Source: Arthrinium phaeospermum (lineage: Eukaryota; Ascomycota; Sordariomycetes; Amphisphaeriales; Apiosporaceae). Taken from it: a DNA stretch of 64,000 bases. Location of the stretch: positions 682,001 through 746,000 of the forward strand of contig QYRS01000012.1 of NCBI GenBank assembly GCA_006503535.1, given 5' to 3'. The translations under genes and the position numbers were made by a program. Within the stretch, counting starts at the first letter, position 1. Each line of letters starts with the position of its first letter. Below are positions 46,201 to 58,439 of this stretch, piece after piece. The notes under the pieces were generated by a model that saw nothing but the letters and a program-made list of their open reading frames with translations, did not search any database and was not told the origin of the DNA.

Positions 46201-47882
46201 TCAGTTCGCCTTGGGTACAGACACAGCCACTTCATCTGGGAAGGGTTTACGGCCATACACGACATATCTAGAGGAGGAAAGGAGCAATATGTGTGAGTCC
46301 GCATTTGCAAAAGCCAAAGTCTTGGAGCAAGAGGAAGTGGGAGTAGTGAGCAGGTTAAGAGGTGAGGGACAAGGGGCTCAGAAAAATAAAAAGGGGGGGA
46401 GAAGGAACTTACACCCAGTGATAGCAATGATGCTGCTTGTTTGGTATGTCGAGCTTGGTTTGCATCACGAGTTCTTCGATTTCGGGAACCTCAAGACCAA
46501 GGGGTCGGAAGAGCTTCCATGCGAGCCCGCGGCACACGTCAAACATGTTCTTCGCCTGAAACATGCCGACCGCTTTCAGCCTCGGCTCCTTCGGCCATGG
46601 GTTTGCTGTTCAAGCGCGTCAGCATCCCAAGAACTCTGTAACTCTTTACCTAGGTGGCTCTGCGCGTGCGTTTGTGCAAGTAGGATATGCCGATGGAGGC
46701 GAGAGATAGAGAAAAGGGGGGTGGGCGCAGGACTCACTGGGCATGGGCACCCGCTCCTCCACGATATCGACGAACCCGACCTCCTCGAGCATCGCCTTGT
46801 ATTTCTCGGCGACGAGGAAGTCGCGACCGGCCGCCCGGCCGCCCTCCAGGACCAGCTCCCAATAGCGCTCGAGCGCCGTGCCCGCGATGGAGCCGTCGAC
46901 GCAGTGGAGCCGGGCCGAGGGGTCCTGGTACTCGACCCAGCCGCCTGGGCGCAGGTGCTCGAACGCCTTGCGGAGCACCCGCATGGGGTCCTGGAAGCAC
47001 AGGAACACGAAGCGCAGGTGGACGTAGTCGAAGGGCCCGTCGGCGGCGGAACCCCACTCGTCCTCCTCCGAGTCTTCCTTCACGACGGTGAAGTTGGGCA
47101 CCTGCAATAACCAATCAGTGTGACTCTTGAAGTGGGTGTGATAAACAACCTGGGGGACACTAAAAATAGTTCCATATATGCATGTCTCAGGGAACGGGGG
47201 ATGTTGGATGTGCAGGTGCAGTGGGGGCGACCCTCTAGGTTGCAGCCATGTGCCGCACACCTGCCTAAAGGGAAAGGGGCAATTGCTGCTTACTGCGTTG
47301 GGAGGCGAGATCATGCTCAGGTCTGTGCCGATGATGGTCGCATCCGGGTGCTCGGTGGCATACTCGATCGCCCAGATGCCGGTACCCGTCGCAATGTCCA
47401 AGATGCGCGACGGAGACACAATGGGGGCGCAAATGAGCCTCTCGTCGAACATAAGCTTGCACATCGCATGCTGAAAGTCTAGACGGTCTTGCTCATCCTA
47501 AAATCAAAAGCCAAACGGTTGGTTCGTGGAAACACGGTAGAATTCCTTTTTCTCCTTCTTCTCCTTCTTGACTGCTTTTGGGCGGCACGCACCGGCAGCT
47601 AGCTGGCTCAAATGAAGGGGTACAACATGTACGTACTGGATCGTTTGGTAGGAAGTATCTGCCGCCCTTGTAGCCATGGTATGTTCTTCCATCTTCCTCC
47701 AGCACGGCATCAGGCTCGCTGATCGATGTGCCCGTGATCACACGAGACGATGTCTCGGGCTGCGACAGCTCGTCGGCCTCGAGGATGACATCGTGAAATA
47801 TAAGTGGGGTGGGCTCTACCATATCAGACGTAGAGCCCATGCTGGACGCTATCTCGGATTCCGTATCTTGCGACATCATCAT
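46201..47882 (-). CDS. LaeA-like SAM-dependent methyltransferase
   Basis: Five exons read on the minus strand: 47882-47637, 47497-47294, 47101-46738, 46605-46413 and 46267-46201. All phases agree and give 357 aa. The N-terminus is a disordered, acidic leader. The fold begins at DEQDRLDFQHAM. Motif I is ILDIATGTGIWAIEYATEHP, with IIGTDLS as the acidic post-I strand. FDYVHLRF and LRPGGWVEYQD are motifs II and III. The C-terminus has the family end piece NPWPKEPRLKAVG ... YVVYGRKPF. LaeA-like proteins are either nuclear regulators of secondary metabolism or tailoring methyltransferases. No nuclear signal is visible, so the role stays open. Confidence 0.88.
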
Positions 47883-50742
47883 AGTGGCCCGTTCAACTTG
47901 GGTCGGGCGTCGCTGGCGCGCCGCCTGTCACAGGTACGTATTGTACTACTATTGTAGTGCAAGCAGGAGGCGGCTCTCTTTCCAAAGCTGAAAATTACCC
48001 TTGCTAGCTTCCAGCCCGGATCGGGACCACGCGCTGTCTTGGCACACTGATAGGCCGGACTCAATTGCTGGAGCGCTAGAGCGGAAAAGTGTGTCAGCCG
48101 GCGCGGGCGAGTTATCGTAATATCGGAGAGTGCTCTGTGGAAAGGAAGTAGCCGCTTTGAACGAATCAATCAGCCATGATATTGCGAACGTATGAGGGGT
48201 AGGGGCAACTGTTCCAGGCTAATCGCAGACATGTCAATCGTCCCGGAAATTGGAGTTGAGGGGTATTCTGCCGATTTTTCGCAATACGCGGAACCGGGGC
48301 TTGCGCCGGGGTGCAACAGGTCAGCACCTGCAATCCTTCGAGATTACCTAGATTTGTATCCGTACATCTGAAAGGTCGAGGAGTTCATTTGCTATGCCAG
48401 TACTCCCTAGTCTCATCATCTTAGCGTGTCGGACGCGGGAAGACAGAAATGCAACAAAGGCCCATCTGCTTTGGATCAGGCCCCATCTTCATGGGGGATC
48501 CTGCAGGGGTCAACAAGCCATCTCCATGTGAATGCAGGAACTGCGGCGCAATTGATAGGAGATCGGAACTTTTATGGGACAAGAACCTATGTGTATGCAT
48601 GATTATTCATACCTCTGTTCCAGGTAGGTAATCTGGGCGCGAGTAAGGAGGTCCCATCCCGTTGGGATTTCGAAATTGTCTGGACCAGTTCGGATGATCC
48701 GATCTGACAGGCAGGCGGGATGCCGGCCGAAGAGATGTTCGGTTCTCGCTGCGATCGCCTGGGTGTTAATAGGACAAACCACAGAACGGTTTGGCGTCAA
48801 TTTACTATTCGAGTCGCTGAAGAACGCTTGGTGGCTTCTTCTGCTGCAGCTGAGGACGGCGTTGCCAGAGTTGGATCGGTATTAGTATGTATCGAACGGG
48901 AGTGGCGTTGCCATCGCTGCCGCCTAGCTACACTTGCTTGGACCAGTTTCGAGGCTATCACCTCGAGGAAGCCGTGGCGCAAATGCAACGGGACATCCCG
49001 CAACTTGAGGCGCATCATCAACATATACTTAAGTAGAAGGGAGCGAGTGAGGCAAGCGTTCCAACCCGCGTACGACTATAAATGAGTTGGCGGCGGTTGT
49101 TGTCGGGTCTAGTCAGAGCCTCACGAATTCACAATGAGAGGCTCAACGACAGATAGACGACTCTACCACTGTTCTGGGTGCGTGTTTGGTTGCGCTTTCC
49201 TTGAATGGGCACGTGATGGTCGACCCGGGAAAAGATTGCCAAGCGCGGCCCAGCGATCTTGACATGCGACAAACAAGCAACAAGCTTGATTCTTTTCCCC
49301 CTCCCCAGCTTGACAAAACCCATGCTTTCTTATCCCCTCAATTCGCGCACATATGAAGTGCCGACTGGATTTCAGCAAGAATTGTCGTCTTACGACGCTT
49401 CCCGTCATGACATGTCGTTACTATTAGGAACACTGCTCCGCAAAGTGCCCAGTGCTTTGAGTTGCTGCTATTAGGTAACAGAATGCTTCCCCGTATTTGA
49501 AAGGCGACCAAGGTCGGGGTCGCCAAGACTGGGGGATTGGCACCTGCTCAATTGTCGTTGATCCCCCGACACTCAATTCCCGTCCTCCCTTGGCCGCACC
49601 TGGGCTTCAATTCAGCTCGACCCGACCGTGTCGTCCTGGATTTTTCGTCCATGGGATATCCCAATTGTCAGCCGTCAGATCTCGGCTGCGAGGGAGGCAA
49701 TCCACAGCCCACCACCACCACGTTACGACCTTGCAACGACACACTGATACGATAGATAGACGTAATTTGGCCGTGATAAGGATTCCTGCCGTGTACCCAC
49801 TGCCAAGTTTCGCCAAGGGGCCTCTCAGTGATAAGGGAATCGCCTTCCCCGGGTCCACCCAGGGGGCACGAACCCAAATCCGTCGCGCCATTTGCCTCTC
49901 GTCACCATGGGCAATCTGATCTGACCTGACATGCCATGCCACCGTTCGGTCAATTAGTTTTTGCCAGCTGAGCTTAGGCAAGGCTCGGCGCGCAATGTAT
50001 TGGGCAGGCGCCTGTTGGTGTGGTCCCAGAGACGCAGGACGCTCGCCTGAAAGCGGAATGTGCTTATCATGACAAGCGCGTCCCAAACCTAGACCTATAC
50101 GACCAAGACATCCGCGCAATCTCTCAGCGAACCCGGCCACCGGCCCTACAGGGGCCCTTCTTCCTGGGGCCAGACTGGGGCGCCCCTCTTATTCTACAGA
50201 CGAGATAGACAACGGGCTGAGCGGGGCGTTGGCTTCAATGGGAAGGTGCGAGCAACAGCCTGGAAGTGGGATCCCAAGCCGAGAAACGCCAATGTTCCAA
50301 GACATCAACACCTTGCTTCTCAGTGGCCCTTGTGTGCTGCATGGGGTCAGGGTAGCTCCTTGGCGGATGACCGAGCGATTCAGAATCCTGACCAGCGACT
50401 TATCAGTTTCAATTGCCTCCCCCTAACCGCAATCAGATCCCAAGGCTTCTAGAAAACTGGGCGCTGTACGGAGTAGCTAGACCATGCAGTCGAGTACTAC
50501 GCCTGCAGCTGCAGCAGCGCAGCAGCAAGAGGGTTCGGGTTTGCCCCCAGCTGCTGTCGCGTATATATAGGGAGCACCGTCCGCCTCTTGCACGCGCCGT
50601 TTCCAGACAATCGGGTTCATCACTCATCGCGCCAGACGTTAGGCCAAGAAAGACGATCAGTCTTTTCTTCTTTCCACCCCTCCTTCCTTCTTTACATCTC
50701 AGACTCGCGCCTGCGACTGAGGCTACCCGGTGACGATCCACC
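47883..50742. other. 2.9-kb intergenic region, permease promoter at right end
   Basis: Short frames only (for example 48603-48800 minus and 49607-50140 minus), none with a recognisable motif. The right 200 bases have a TATA box and a pyrimidine-rich leader for the permease gene. Confidence 0.45.
50561..50569 (+). promoter_or_regulatory. TATA box of the amino-acid permease gene
   Basis: GTATATATAG lies about 175 bp before the ATG. A C/T-rich stretch (about 50660-50700) follows between it and the start codon. This arrangement is typical of inducible, highly transcribed fungal genes. Confidence 0.65.
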
Positions 50743-52567
50743 ATGGGTGTCCACGATGAGAAGAACGTCAACGCCGTCGGCGAGAAGACGGCCGACACCA
50801 ACAGCGACTCTGCCCCTGCCTACGAGCGCGGCGAGCACGTCGGCGTCGTCGACTTCGTCAACAACGATGACTACTATGCCCTCAGCTTCTGGGGCCGCCT
50901 GGGTCTGACCCCCTCGTCCTTCAAGAGGCGACAACAGACCGAAGCCAACCAGCACAACAAGCTCAACCAGACCATGAAGCCCCGCCACTTGCACATGATT
51001 GCCATTGGTGGTTCTATTGGTGCTGGTCTCTTCGTCGGTACCGGTGACGCCCTCGCCGCCGGAGGCCCTGCCTCTCTGGTCATTGACTACATGATTATCG
51101 GTGTCATGATGTTCAATGTTGTCTTTGCTCTTGGTGAAATGGCTCTCATGTACCCTGTCTCTGGTGGTTTCTACATCTACGTCTCTCGCTTCGTGGACCC
51201 TTCATGGGGGTTTGCTGTAAGTATTCCTGTCTACGTCACAGCCTTGTATGAAGTCAAGCCACTAACACAATCTGCAACAGATGGGTTGGAATTATTGTCT
51301 GCAATGGATCACTATCTTACCATTCGAAGTCGTTGTCGCATCATTTACGGTCGATTATTGGACGAATGGTTCTGTTAACCCGGCTGTCTTCATCACCATC
51401 TTCCTGCTCGCCCTCGTCATCATCAGCTGCTTTGGCGGTCTTGGTTACGCCGAAGAAGAGTTCTGGTCAAGTTTCCTCAAGCTGACGGCTATCATCACAT
51501 TCTTGGTCATTGGCTTGATCTGCGTCTGTGGTGGCGGTCCTAAAAGCGGCGATTTCGGCACGTACCAAGGTGCCAAGTTGTGGTACGAACCGGGTGCATT
51601 CAACAATGGCTTCAAGGGCTTCTGCTCTGTGTTCGTCACTGCCGCTTTCGCCTTCTCGGGTACTGAGCTGGTTGGTCTTGCTGCTGCCGAGTCGGCCACG
51701 CCCCTCCAGACTCTCCCGTCTGCCTGCAAGCAGGTGTTCTGGCGTGTCACTCTCTTCTACATCCTGTCTCTGTTCTTTGTTGGCCTGCTTGTTCGCTCCG
51801 ACGACCCGAACCTGATTGGTAACAAGGTCTTCGCCAACTCTCAGGCGTCGCCCTTCGTGCTTGTCGGCAAATACGCCAACATTGTCGGATACGACCACTT
51901 CATCAACGCCGTCATCATGGTCTCCGTCATCTCCATCGGTCTTTCTGGTGTCTATGGTGGTAGCCGAACCCTGACCGCCCTGGCTGAGCAGAACTACGCC
52001 CCCAAGATCTTCGCCTACGTCGACCGTGCCGGACGCCCTCTCTTCTCCACCATTCTGATTCTCGTCTTCGGCTGCCTCGCGTACGCCGGCGTGGACCCCA
52101 AGTCGGCCAAGGACCTCTTCGACTGGCTCCTGGCGCTTTCCGGCCTGGCTGCCCTCTTCACCTGGGGCTCCATCTGCCTGGCCCACATCCGTTTCCGTGC
52201 CGCCTGGGCGCGCCAGGGCCACACCCTGGACGAAATTCCCTTCCGTGCCGCGCTCGGCGTAACGGGCTCGTACATCGGCCTCGGCATGGCCATCCTCGTC
52301 TTCATCGCCCAAACCTACGTCGCCATCTCGCCCGTCGGCGAGCGCCTCAACACGGCCGAGGGTTTCTTCCAGGCCATGCTGGCCTTCTTCGTCGTCATGT
52401 TCTCCTGGGCCGTTGGCTACATCTGGAAGCGCCCCAAGTTCCTGAGCCTCAACGACGTCGACCTGGACACGGGCCGCCGCGAGATCGACTGGGAGATGCA
52501 CCGCGCCATGGAGGACAAGAAGAAGAACGCGGGCCCCCTCATGCGGGTGTTCTACTTTCTCTTCTAG
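50743..52567 (+). CDS. Amino-acid permease (YAT/AAP family)
   Basis: Two exons, 50743-51216 and 51281-52567 (phase 0), give 586 aa. The acidic cytosolic N-tail leads into LNQTMKPRHLHMIAIGGSIG, then AGLFVGTGDALAAGGPASL, the classic start of helix 1 in fungal amino-acid permeases. Further landmarks are GGFYIYVSRFVDPSWGFA, FSGTELVGLAAAESA, VYGGSRTLTALAEQNYAPK and a hydrophilic C-tail (REIDWEMHRAMEDKKKN). Twelve helices fit. It imports amino acids across the plasma membrane by proton symport. Strong codon bias and the TATA box suggest high, nutrient-controlled expression. Substrate range (general versus basic or proline) cannot be set from sequence alone. Confidence 0.95.
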
Positions 52568-54017
52568 ACGAGATCGATTGCGACTATCTTTTGCCATTGC
52601 ACATCATTCACTTGTTCCGCGTAATTTGTACGGATATATAATACCATATACCTAGTTGTATACAGCGTGGATTTCGGGATATATCACATATGGCTCAAAG
52701 ATAGCAATCATCTAAAAGAATCACATATTTCAAGTTAATACCAATATACCATAATCATCAAAACCGTGCTTTTTGCCCAGACGTGTCCATCGCCCCTGAC
52801 CGGTGTCTGATGCTTAATCCAAATGTGCCATCCGCTGTAAAGGGTGATCGCCAGTGTACGGTCCACTCCGATGCAACAGGCTGATCGGCCCAGAAGCTTA
52901 CACAAAACATCTACTAATATCAAAAGCCAAAGACGGTTTCTGGGCATTCTAGCCCAAACCTTTCCCAAGTTTCACGTCCTGCCGCCACATCGTGTATACG
53001 TCGTCCCATTTGGTGCATAATATTTTTACGACTGGGAACAGTCAGCTGATCATCACGCAACTGTGGCTGCCCATCCCCCGTTGTCCTCCTCTCCCCCCTC
53101 TTTTCACGTGGGAGGCAGGCAGAGAAGCGAGGGGTGTGCGTCCGCCTCGCTTCCCCCAATACCAAGCCTTACCTACCTCTCGTATATTGGCCACCCACCC
53201 ACGTGCATTGCGCCGGCCCGCTTGGCGTCGGGCTTGACTACTTACCCGACATCCGTCTCATGCACGAAAGGGGTAGGTCGTTAGGCTCGTAGGCAGGTAG
53301 GATTCCTTCCTTGCTTGTTTGCTTGCTTGATTGTCTGTTGCTGGTACTCGGCTCCGGGAGCTTGTGTAACAAGCAAGATCTCGCCAGCAAGGTCTAGAAC
53401 CACGGACCTGCCTGCCGAAAGCTGCGAAAGCAACAACGTTACAGTGACGAGCGGCGACCTTGAACTGCATATTGGTGGCACCTAGGGTTGGGTGCATTAA
53501 ACCCAGGTTCGGGACCGGGTTGCAACTAACGATGCTTTTACTCCTTTACCCGAAGGACAATCGTTGCTGGCCCGTAGCGAAGCACCGACGGGTATCCGTG
53601 TAGCCCGTAGATGAGTGTGACAGAATTTAGGCTTGTGCGAGCAAAGTACATAAGACAAACAGGAATAGGTAGGAAAGGGGTGTTGACGTTCAACCTATCA
53701 GGTTATTAGTACAGACGTGGTACAGTAGAATGGATAAAATAAACCTCGACATCAGCACGCACGACTCGACAATTGTCCGCTTGAAAAGCACATACTCTAA
53801 TTACTGTAAAACTTAAGTAAAAACGCCATATATATGTCCCTAGAGTTCGTTGCTTCACGAAAACCGAAAACGATATATTAAAAAAGGGCTCCCCTAATGC
53901 TGTCCTTCGTTCTTCCTGCCTTCGGTATATATATAGATGAGAGAGCCATCGATGCTGATTGAAATGCAGAGAACAAGCCAAACCGCCCGTATCCAACCAT
54001 TCATGCCCCTTCCAAAC
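52568..54017. other. Convergent intergenic region
   Basis: Between the 3' ends of the permease (plus) and the DFG5-like gene (minus). Contains a TTGC/TTCC-rich simple stretch near 53306-53335. No gene recognised. Confidence 0.5.
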
Positions 54018-55815
54018 TTAGAAGTCCATCCAAAGGTACGTGCCGATACCCGCCAACAGCAGGAAGAGCGTCACGAAGCCCGCGCCGACCTTGTCGCCCT
54101 GGGTGATATCGCGCAGCTCAGACGGGTTGCGGTCCTTGGCGCCGGCGTTGGGGTTGCCCTGACTGGTGCCGCCGCTCGAGCTCGTGACCAGGGGTGGTGC
54201 ATCGTCCATGAGCAGAACCGAGAGGGCGCCCAGCACGTTCATCTGCTGGCCCGCGCCCACCTCGTTATCGAAGGCGCCCGATGACCACCGGAAGCCGCAC
54301 ATGCGCCCGTTGTCGCCGCCCGTGCACGTCTTGACCGCAGCGCGCGCCGACGACTCAAGTACTGGCATGACCGTGTCGCGGATCGCGGGCACCATCTGCA
54401 CCGCGTAACCGAGCCAGCGGTGTAGGTAGCCCTTGAAGGACGTCGCGTCCATGGTGCAGAGGGCGTGCTCACAAGTGGGCTCGTAGGCGGTGCCGTTGGG
54501 GAAGAAGAATTCGAGTGTTCGCTTCGTGAGGCTTTCCACGCGGGATGCCCAGATATCATCCTTGGTCTGTTCCACGACGGATCCCAGTTGTCAGCCTTTC
54601 ATCTCACGACACTCCTTTTTAAGATACCAAAAGAAAGACAGGAAAAGGAAATGGTTGCTCACGTATTTATACATGACGGCAGCGCCCTGGATCATGACAG
54701 CGGCATTGTACGAGTACTGTAGCTTGTTGATGTTGGTGCAGTTTCTCTCTTTCCCGGTTTCCGGGTCAGGTCCAGTATTGGCACCATCGTACACGTTCCA
54801 GTCCTTGTCGACAAGGCCAACGCCTTGAGTCCAGTCCCAGGTTTGAGAGGCAATATCGGCATATGTCTTGTTATCACTGTAAAGGGCCAGGCGGGCACCC
54901 ATGTTGAAGAAGGCACCGTTGGAGATAGCTTTTTTGGACGCCGTTAGCAAACCCGTGGTCCATCATGACACAAGCAGAAGGGGACGAGGCGAGGGTAGGT
55001 ACACCCTCGAACCTATATCCCCGGAGAATGGCAAAACACTCACTGTTCTTGTAATCGTAGCCTTGGTTTCCGGAAAAGACCTGCCAGTGCAGACCGCCGT
55101 TGCAGTCTTTCTCGAAACCGTTGGTAAGACGCTTTTGTTGTTCGTTCCATACGGCCTGCGTGAGGGCAAGCCATTGGGGCTCATCTGACGGAGGGTCCTT
55201 GAACTTGGTCTCGGCCGCGCCCAACGAAGCCATGCCCCAGAAGGCCTGGTCATCGTTACCCATCTGCAGCGACCAGTTGCTCGGGTTGAAGTCGTGGTTT
55301 TCGCCCGCTTGGCCCAACAAACCGAAAATAACCTTGTCGTTCCACGTCTCGTCGCGCGTGTAGTGCCAGTAGTCGATCATCGTCCCCCACATGGCGCCTG
55401 ATTGCCACCTATTGCGCACAAACCGTTAGAATACTGGGAAGTTCACATGTTGTTCTCGTTGTGGAGAGTGGAGTAAAAGGCTGCAATGTCGTACCAGAAG
55501 TAAAGATCGCGTTGGCCAGTCGTCGAGGCCGGTCCAGGTAGCATACCCGGCAGCATGCCCGGCTGATCTCCCTTATAAAACGACATGAGATCGGTAGCGA
55601 CTAGTTTGGCGGCCTGCTTGATCGAGTCTGTTGCAGAGAAACCATTGTTAGAACTTGGTCACAAGGCATCCCGACACCGCGCCCCGAGGCGGGTGCGTTG
55701 CTTCGTCTGGTGTTCTGATCTGCTTACCCTTGGAGCTGAAATCTACGTCGAGCGCTCCATTGGAAACACCAACCAGCGCCGACAGGCAAGCGAGCGTGGA
55801 TGCGGCGAAATGCAT
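54018..55815 (-). CDS. DFG5: DFG5/DCW1-like GH76 mannan-processing wall protein, GPI-anchored
   Basis: Five exons on the minus strand (55815-55728, 55627-55495, 55408-55044, 54928-54663, 54566-54018) join in phase to 466 aa. The N-terminus is a signal peptide (MHFAASTLACLSALVGVSNG). The GH76 (alpha-1,6-mannanase-like) core shows DLYFW-W.SGAMWGTMIDYWHYT, MGNDDQAFWGMASL with the conserved Asp pair, GGLHWQVF, YDYKNTISNGAFFNMGARLA and GFRWSSGAFDN. A Ser/Gly-rich stretch (VTSSSGGTSQGNPNAG) and a C-terminal hydrophobic helix (GAGFVTLFLLLAGIGTYLWM) fit a GPI signal. In yeasts and Neurospora, Dfg5 and Dcw1 attach glycoproteins to the wall by acting on N-glycan mannan. The symbol is by family, not proven orthology. 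Confidence 0.92.
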
Positions 55816-58439
55816 ATTGAGAATAGATACTAGGTACGCGGTGGCATCGAAGCCCGCTGTTTGGAAATTAGATTGAAAAACCGCAGAACATCCAATGATA
55901 CAAATGCGACCGATGCAGACAATTGATCTCTATAACATGGGCATCAGACTGGGAGTTGAGGAATGCAGGAAAAGAAAACAGAGCAGACGTTGAACGTCAT
56001 GCGCAAGCGCGCTGACGGGCCTGTTTGGCCCCTCCCAACCCTGGAACTAGACACCCAAGGATTGGCGATGCGAGTCTTGGCGTTCGTGAGCGCTGGCTGG
56101 CCGGTGCTGTTCTTTTTTTTCCTTCTCGTGTTTTTGTCATGCGTATTGTTTTGACCAGTCATTAGCGACCAATTAAGGCCGAACAGGTTGAGGCTGAGCA
56201 GGGAGACTCCCTAACCATCCGGCGGGAGGGGCCCCCGCCGAACCCCAGAATCCAGGCTGTCGTTTTCCTTGCGCAGAGACATTCAGGTGGTTCTGGGGGT
56301 GGGTTGGATGGTAAGGAAGATCTTCATTAACGACGCGATAGCCATTCCCTGAAACGGATAGAAACGCCCAGCTGGTTGTTCGTGCATGGAAGGAAGGATA
56401 AGTTTCGGTGTTCTTGCCCAGATCGCAATCACCAAGACGGTTTCGGTAAGACGGGCTAGCCTACACGAGCTGAGAGCCCTGAAGTCCCGCTGCTAAGGGT
56501 ACCTGGTCTCGCGAGCACTGCCCCGAGGGAATCCGTACGATGAGATTGATTAGACCCCCATCCGGATATGAAGCTGCATTGCCATCGTCGTAATATAATG
56601 AACGTCGTGCAAAAAACGCCAATGATTAGCTCAGCGGCAGCTCGATTGGTCCGACTTTGACTGCGGGAGCGCCGCCTGCTGTGACAGCACGTCAAGGCAA
56701 ACCTTGCCGTATTTTTAGTTTGTGAGGCTTCCCAGAGTGAGTCTCGCCGGCTGCATCCGTTACCTCTCCACCCCTGCATAGAAGCTAGAGCCGGCATTCT
56801 CGAACGTTTCCACACAATCCCATACCTAGCAAAAGCGGAAGATGCTGACATCGCACAGAGTCGGAGAATCGGATGGTAATGTTATCCTGGACGCTACCTA
56901 TTGCTTGCAGGCTGGCTGCTGGCGATTTCGGAATCTCCATAAATACCGCGATGTTGTCCACAGCAGTCTGGAAGGAAAGAAGTCCCTTCCCGACCAACTG
57001 ACCGACCGGTATTGAGTTTTAAAGACTGCAAACAGCTTGCACTGCTATACTCGATGTATGAGGATATGCATTTACATATTTTGCAATGTTGGTCACTGGA
57101 ATATGCCTACATAAACAGTGCGATAATATTCCCTGGTATACCTACATTGTATCCTTCAAGGCGGGTATGTATCGTCAGATCTACCTGTCCGATAAAAAAG
57201 CGGCCCATACCATTGTAATGGGCGCCATCCATTTTTTGCTTTCATGTCTCTTGTCGATTTTCCAAGGAGTATTCCAATTCCAGATCTTCTGATTGACGGT
57301 CAGCAGCAACTGCCTGCTTTCCTTATTCATTCACAGGTCCGACAGGAATAAGCTCATTGAGTTCGTCTGATTCTCGCGTTTTCTTACAGGTCTGACAGTG
57401 CCCACTGAACAAGGCGAATCCAGGGATCCCACATCAGCGCTTGGGATAACCACGTAGTACCGAACAAGTGGAACCTGTATATGTGGTGTTTCTACCTATG
57501 AGTTCCAAGGTTAATCCAGTGCAACTGATGGCAGATGATCATTTTACAACTGTTGTACGGAGTAGAGGTTGAAACATTTCCAAACAAATGTTGGAAGCTA
57601 CTCTGGCCGAAAGAGGGATTGAAGCTCTGGCCAGCCCTTTATTTTACCCCACGACTAGTGGCCCGGCATATGTGGCTTGAATGCACAACACTGCTGTGGT
57701 GAATGGGCGACATGACATCACCGGAGCATTTGGTCCCCTCAACCTTGCCAAAGAGAGCTTCCCCCTTGCCTTTTTTGCCTTCCTCAGCCAAAACGTCCAA
57801 GACACGGCAGCCATAGATCGAGATTGCCAGATGCTCTCATCAGTGATCTAAGGGTAAGAATCCCCATATGTAAAGCACATGCTCCTGTAGTCAATAGGCC
57901 GGCCTAGGTCGTGGCCGGGGTGATGTGCTAAGGTTTCTTGTTGCTTCTCTTTGTGATGCCTCAGCCAGAAGAAAACTACGTCATGGTTGCCAAAGCATCT
58001 TGGGTGAGACCACAGAGCTCCGGTCTGAGGGTTTGGCTGGCCTCCGCTGGCACTAGTCGATCGATGCACGTCGTTCAATGGGTAGGCTCCCAGTGTTCTT
58101 TACCAGGGAGAAAGCAGCTTTGGCAGCCTTTGAGTCGCTGCATTTCAGCGGGGAACCGGGTAGGGTAGCTAAGCTGTGACAGGCAGTGACGATAGCATAA
58201 ACAAAAGGGAGGAGTGACGTGATGCATATTTGTCCAACTAAACTTCAGCCTCCTGGCACGACAAACAAAACCACTTTGCATTCCACACACCCGCCCAAAG
58301 CTGTTTTCCCACCTATTCTCCCTATCCTCCTGGCCCTTTTGACCTGGACCACTGCTACCACCCAATCCACCCTCCTTGTCACCACCTACTTCCCCAACAT
58401 CACTGTGTTTGACATCTACATCACGCCAACAGTCTCACC
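55816..58439. other. 2.6-kb intergenic region with stress-gene promoter signals
   Basis: Upstream of two divergent genes: DFG5-like (minus) and Ish1-like (plus). Short frames only. TGACGTGA at 58215-58222 is close to an ATF/CREB site, and a CCCCT stress element lies near 57764. A 74-codon upstream open frame (58222-58443) ends on top of the Ish1 start codon. Confidence 0.5.
58215..58222 (+). promoter_or_regulatory. CRE/ATF-like site upstream of the Ish1-like gene
   Basis: TGACGTGA matches seven of eight bases of the ATF/CREB palindrome TGACGTCA. It lies 218 bp before the start codon. The fission yeast ish1 gene is under Atf1/MAPK stress control, so this is a plausible operator, not a proven one. 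Confidence 0.35.

Noticed and set aside
51467..52597. 376-codon minus-strand frame over the permease
   Set aside because: Antisense shadow. The plus strand encodes a clear 12-helix permease.
56620..56690. TTAGCTCAGCGGC, an A-box-like site
   Set aside because: No B box at tRNA distance and no cloverleaf can be folded.
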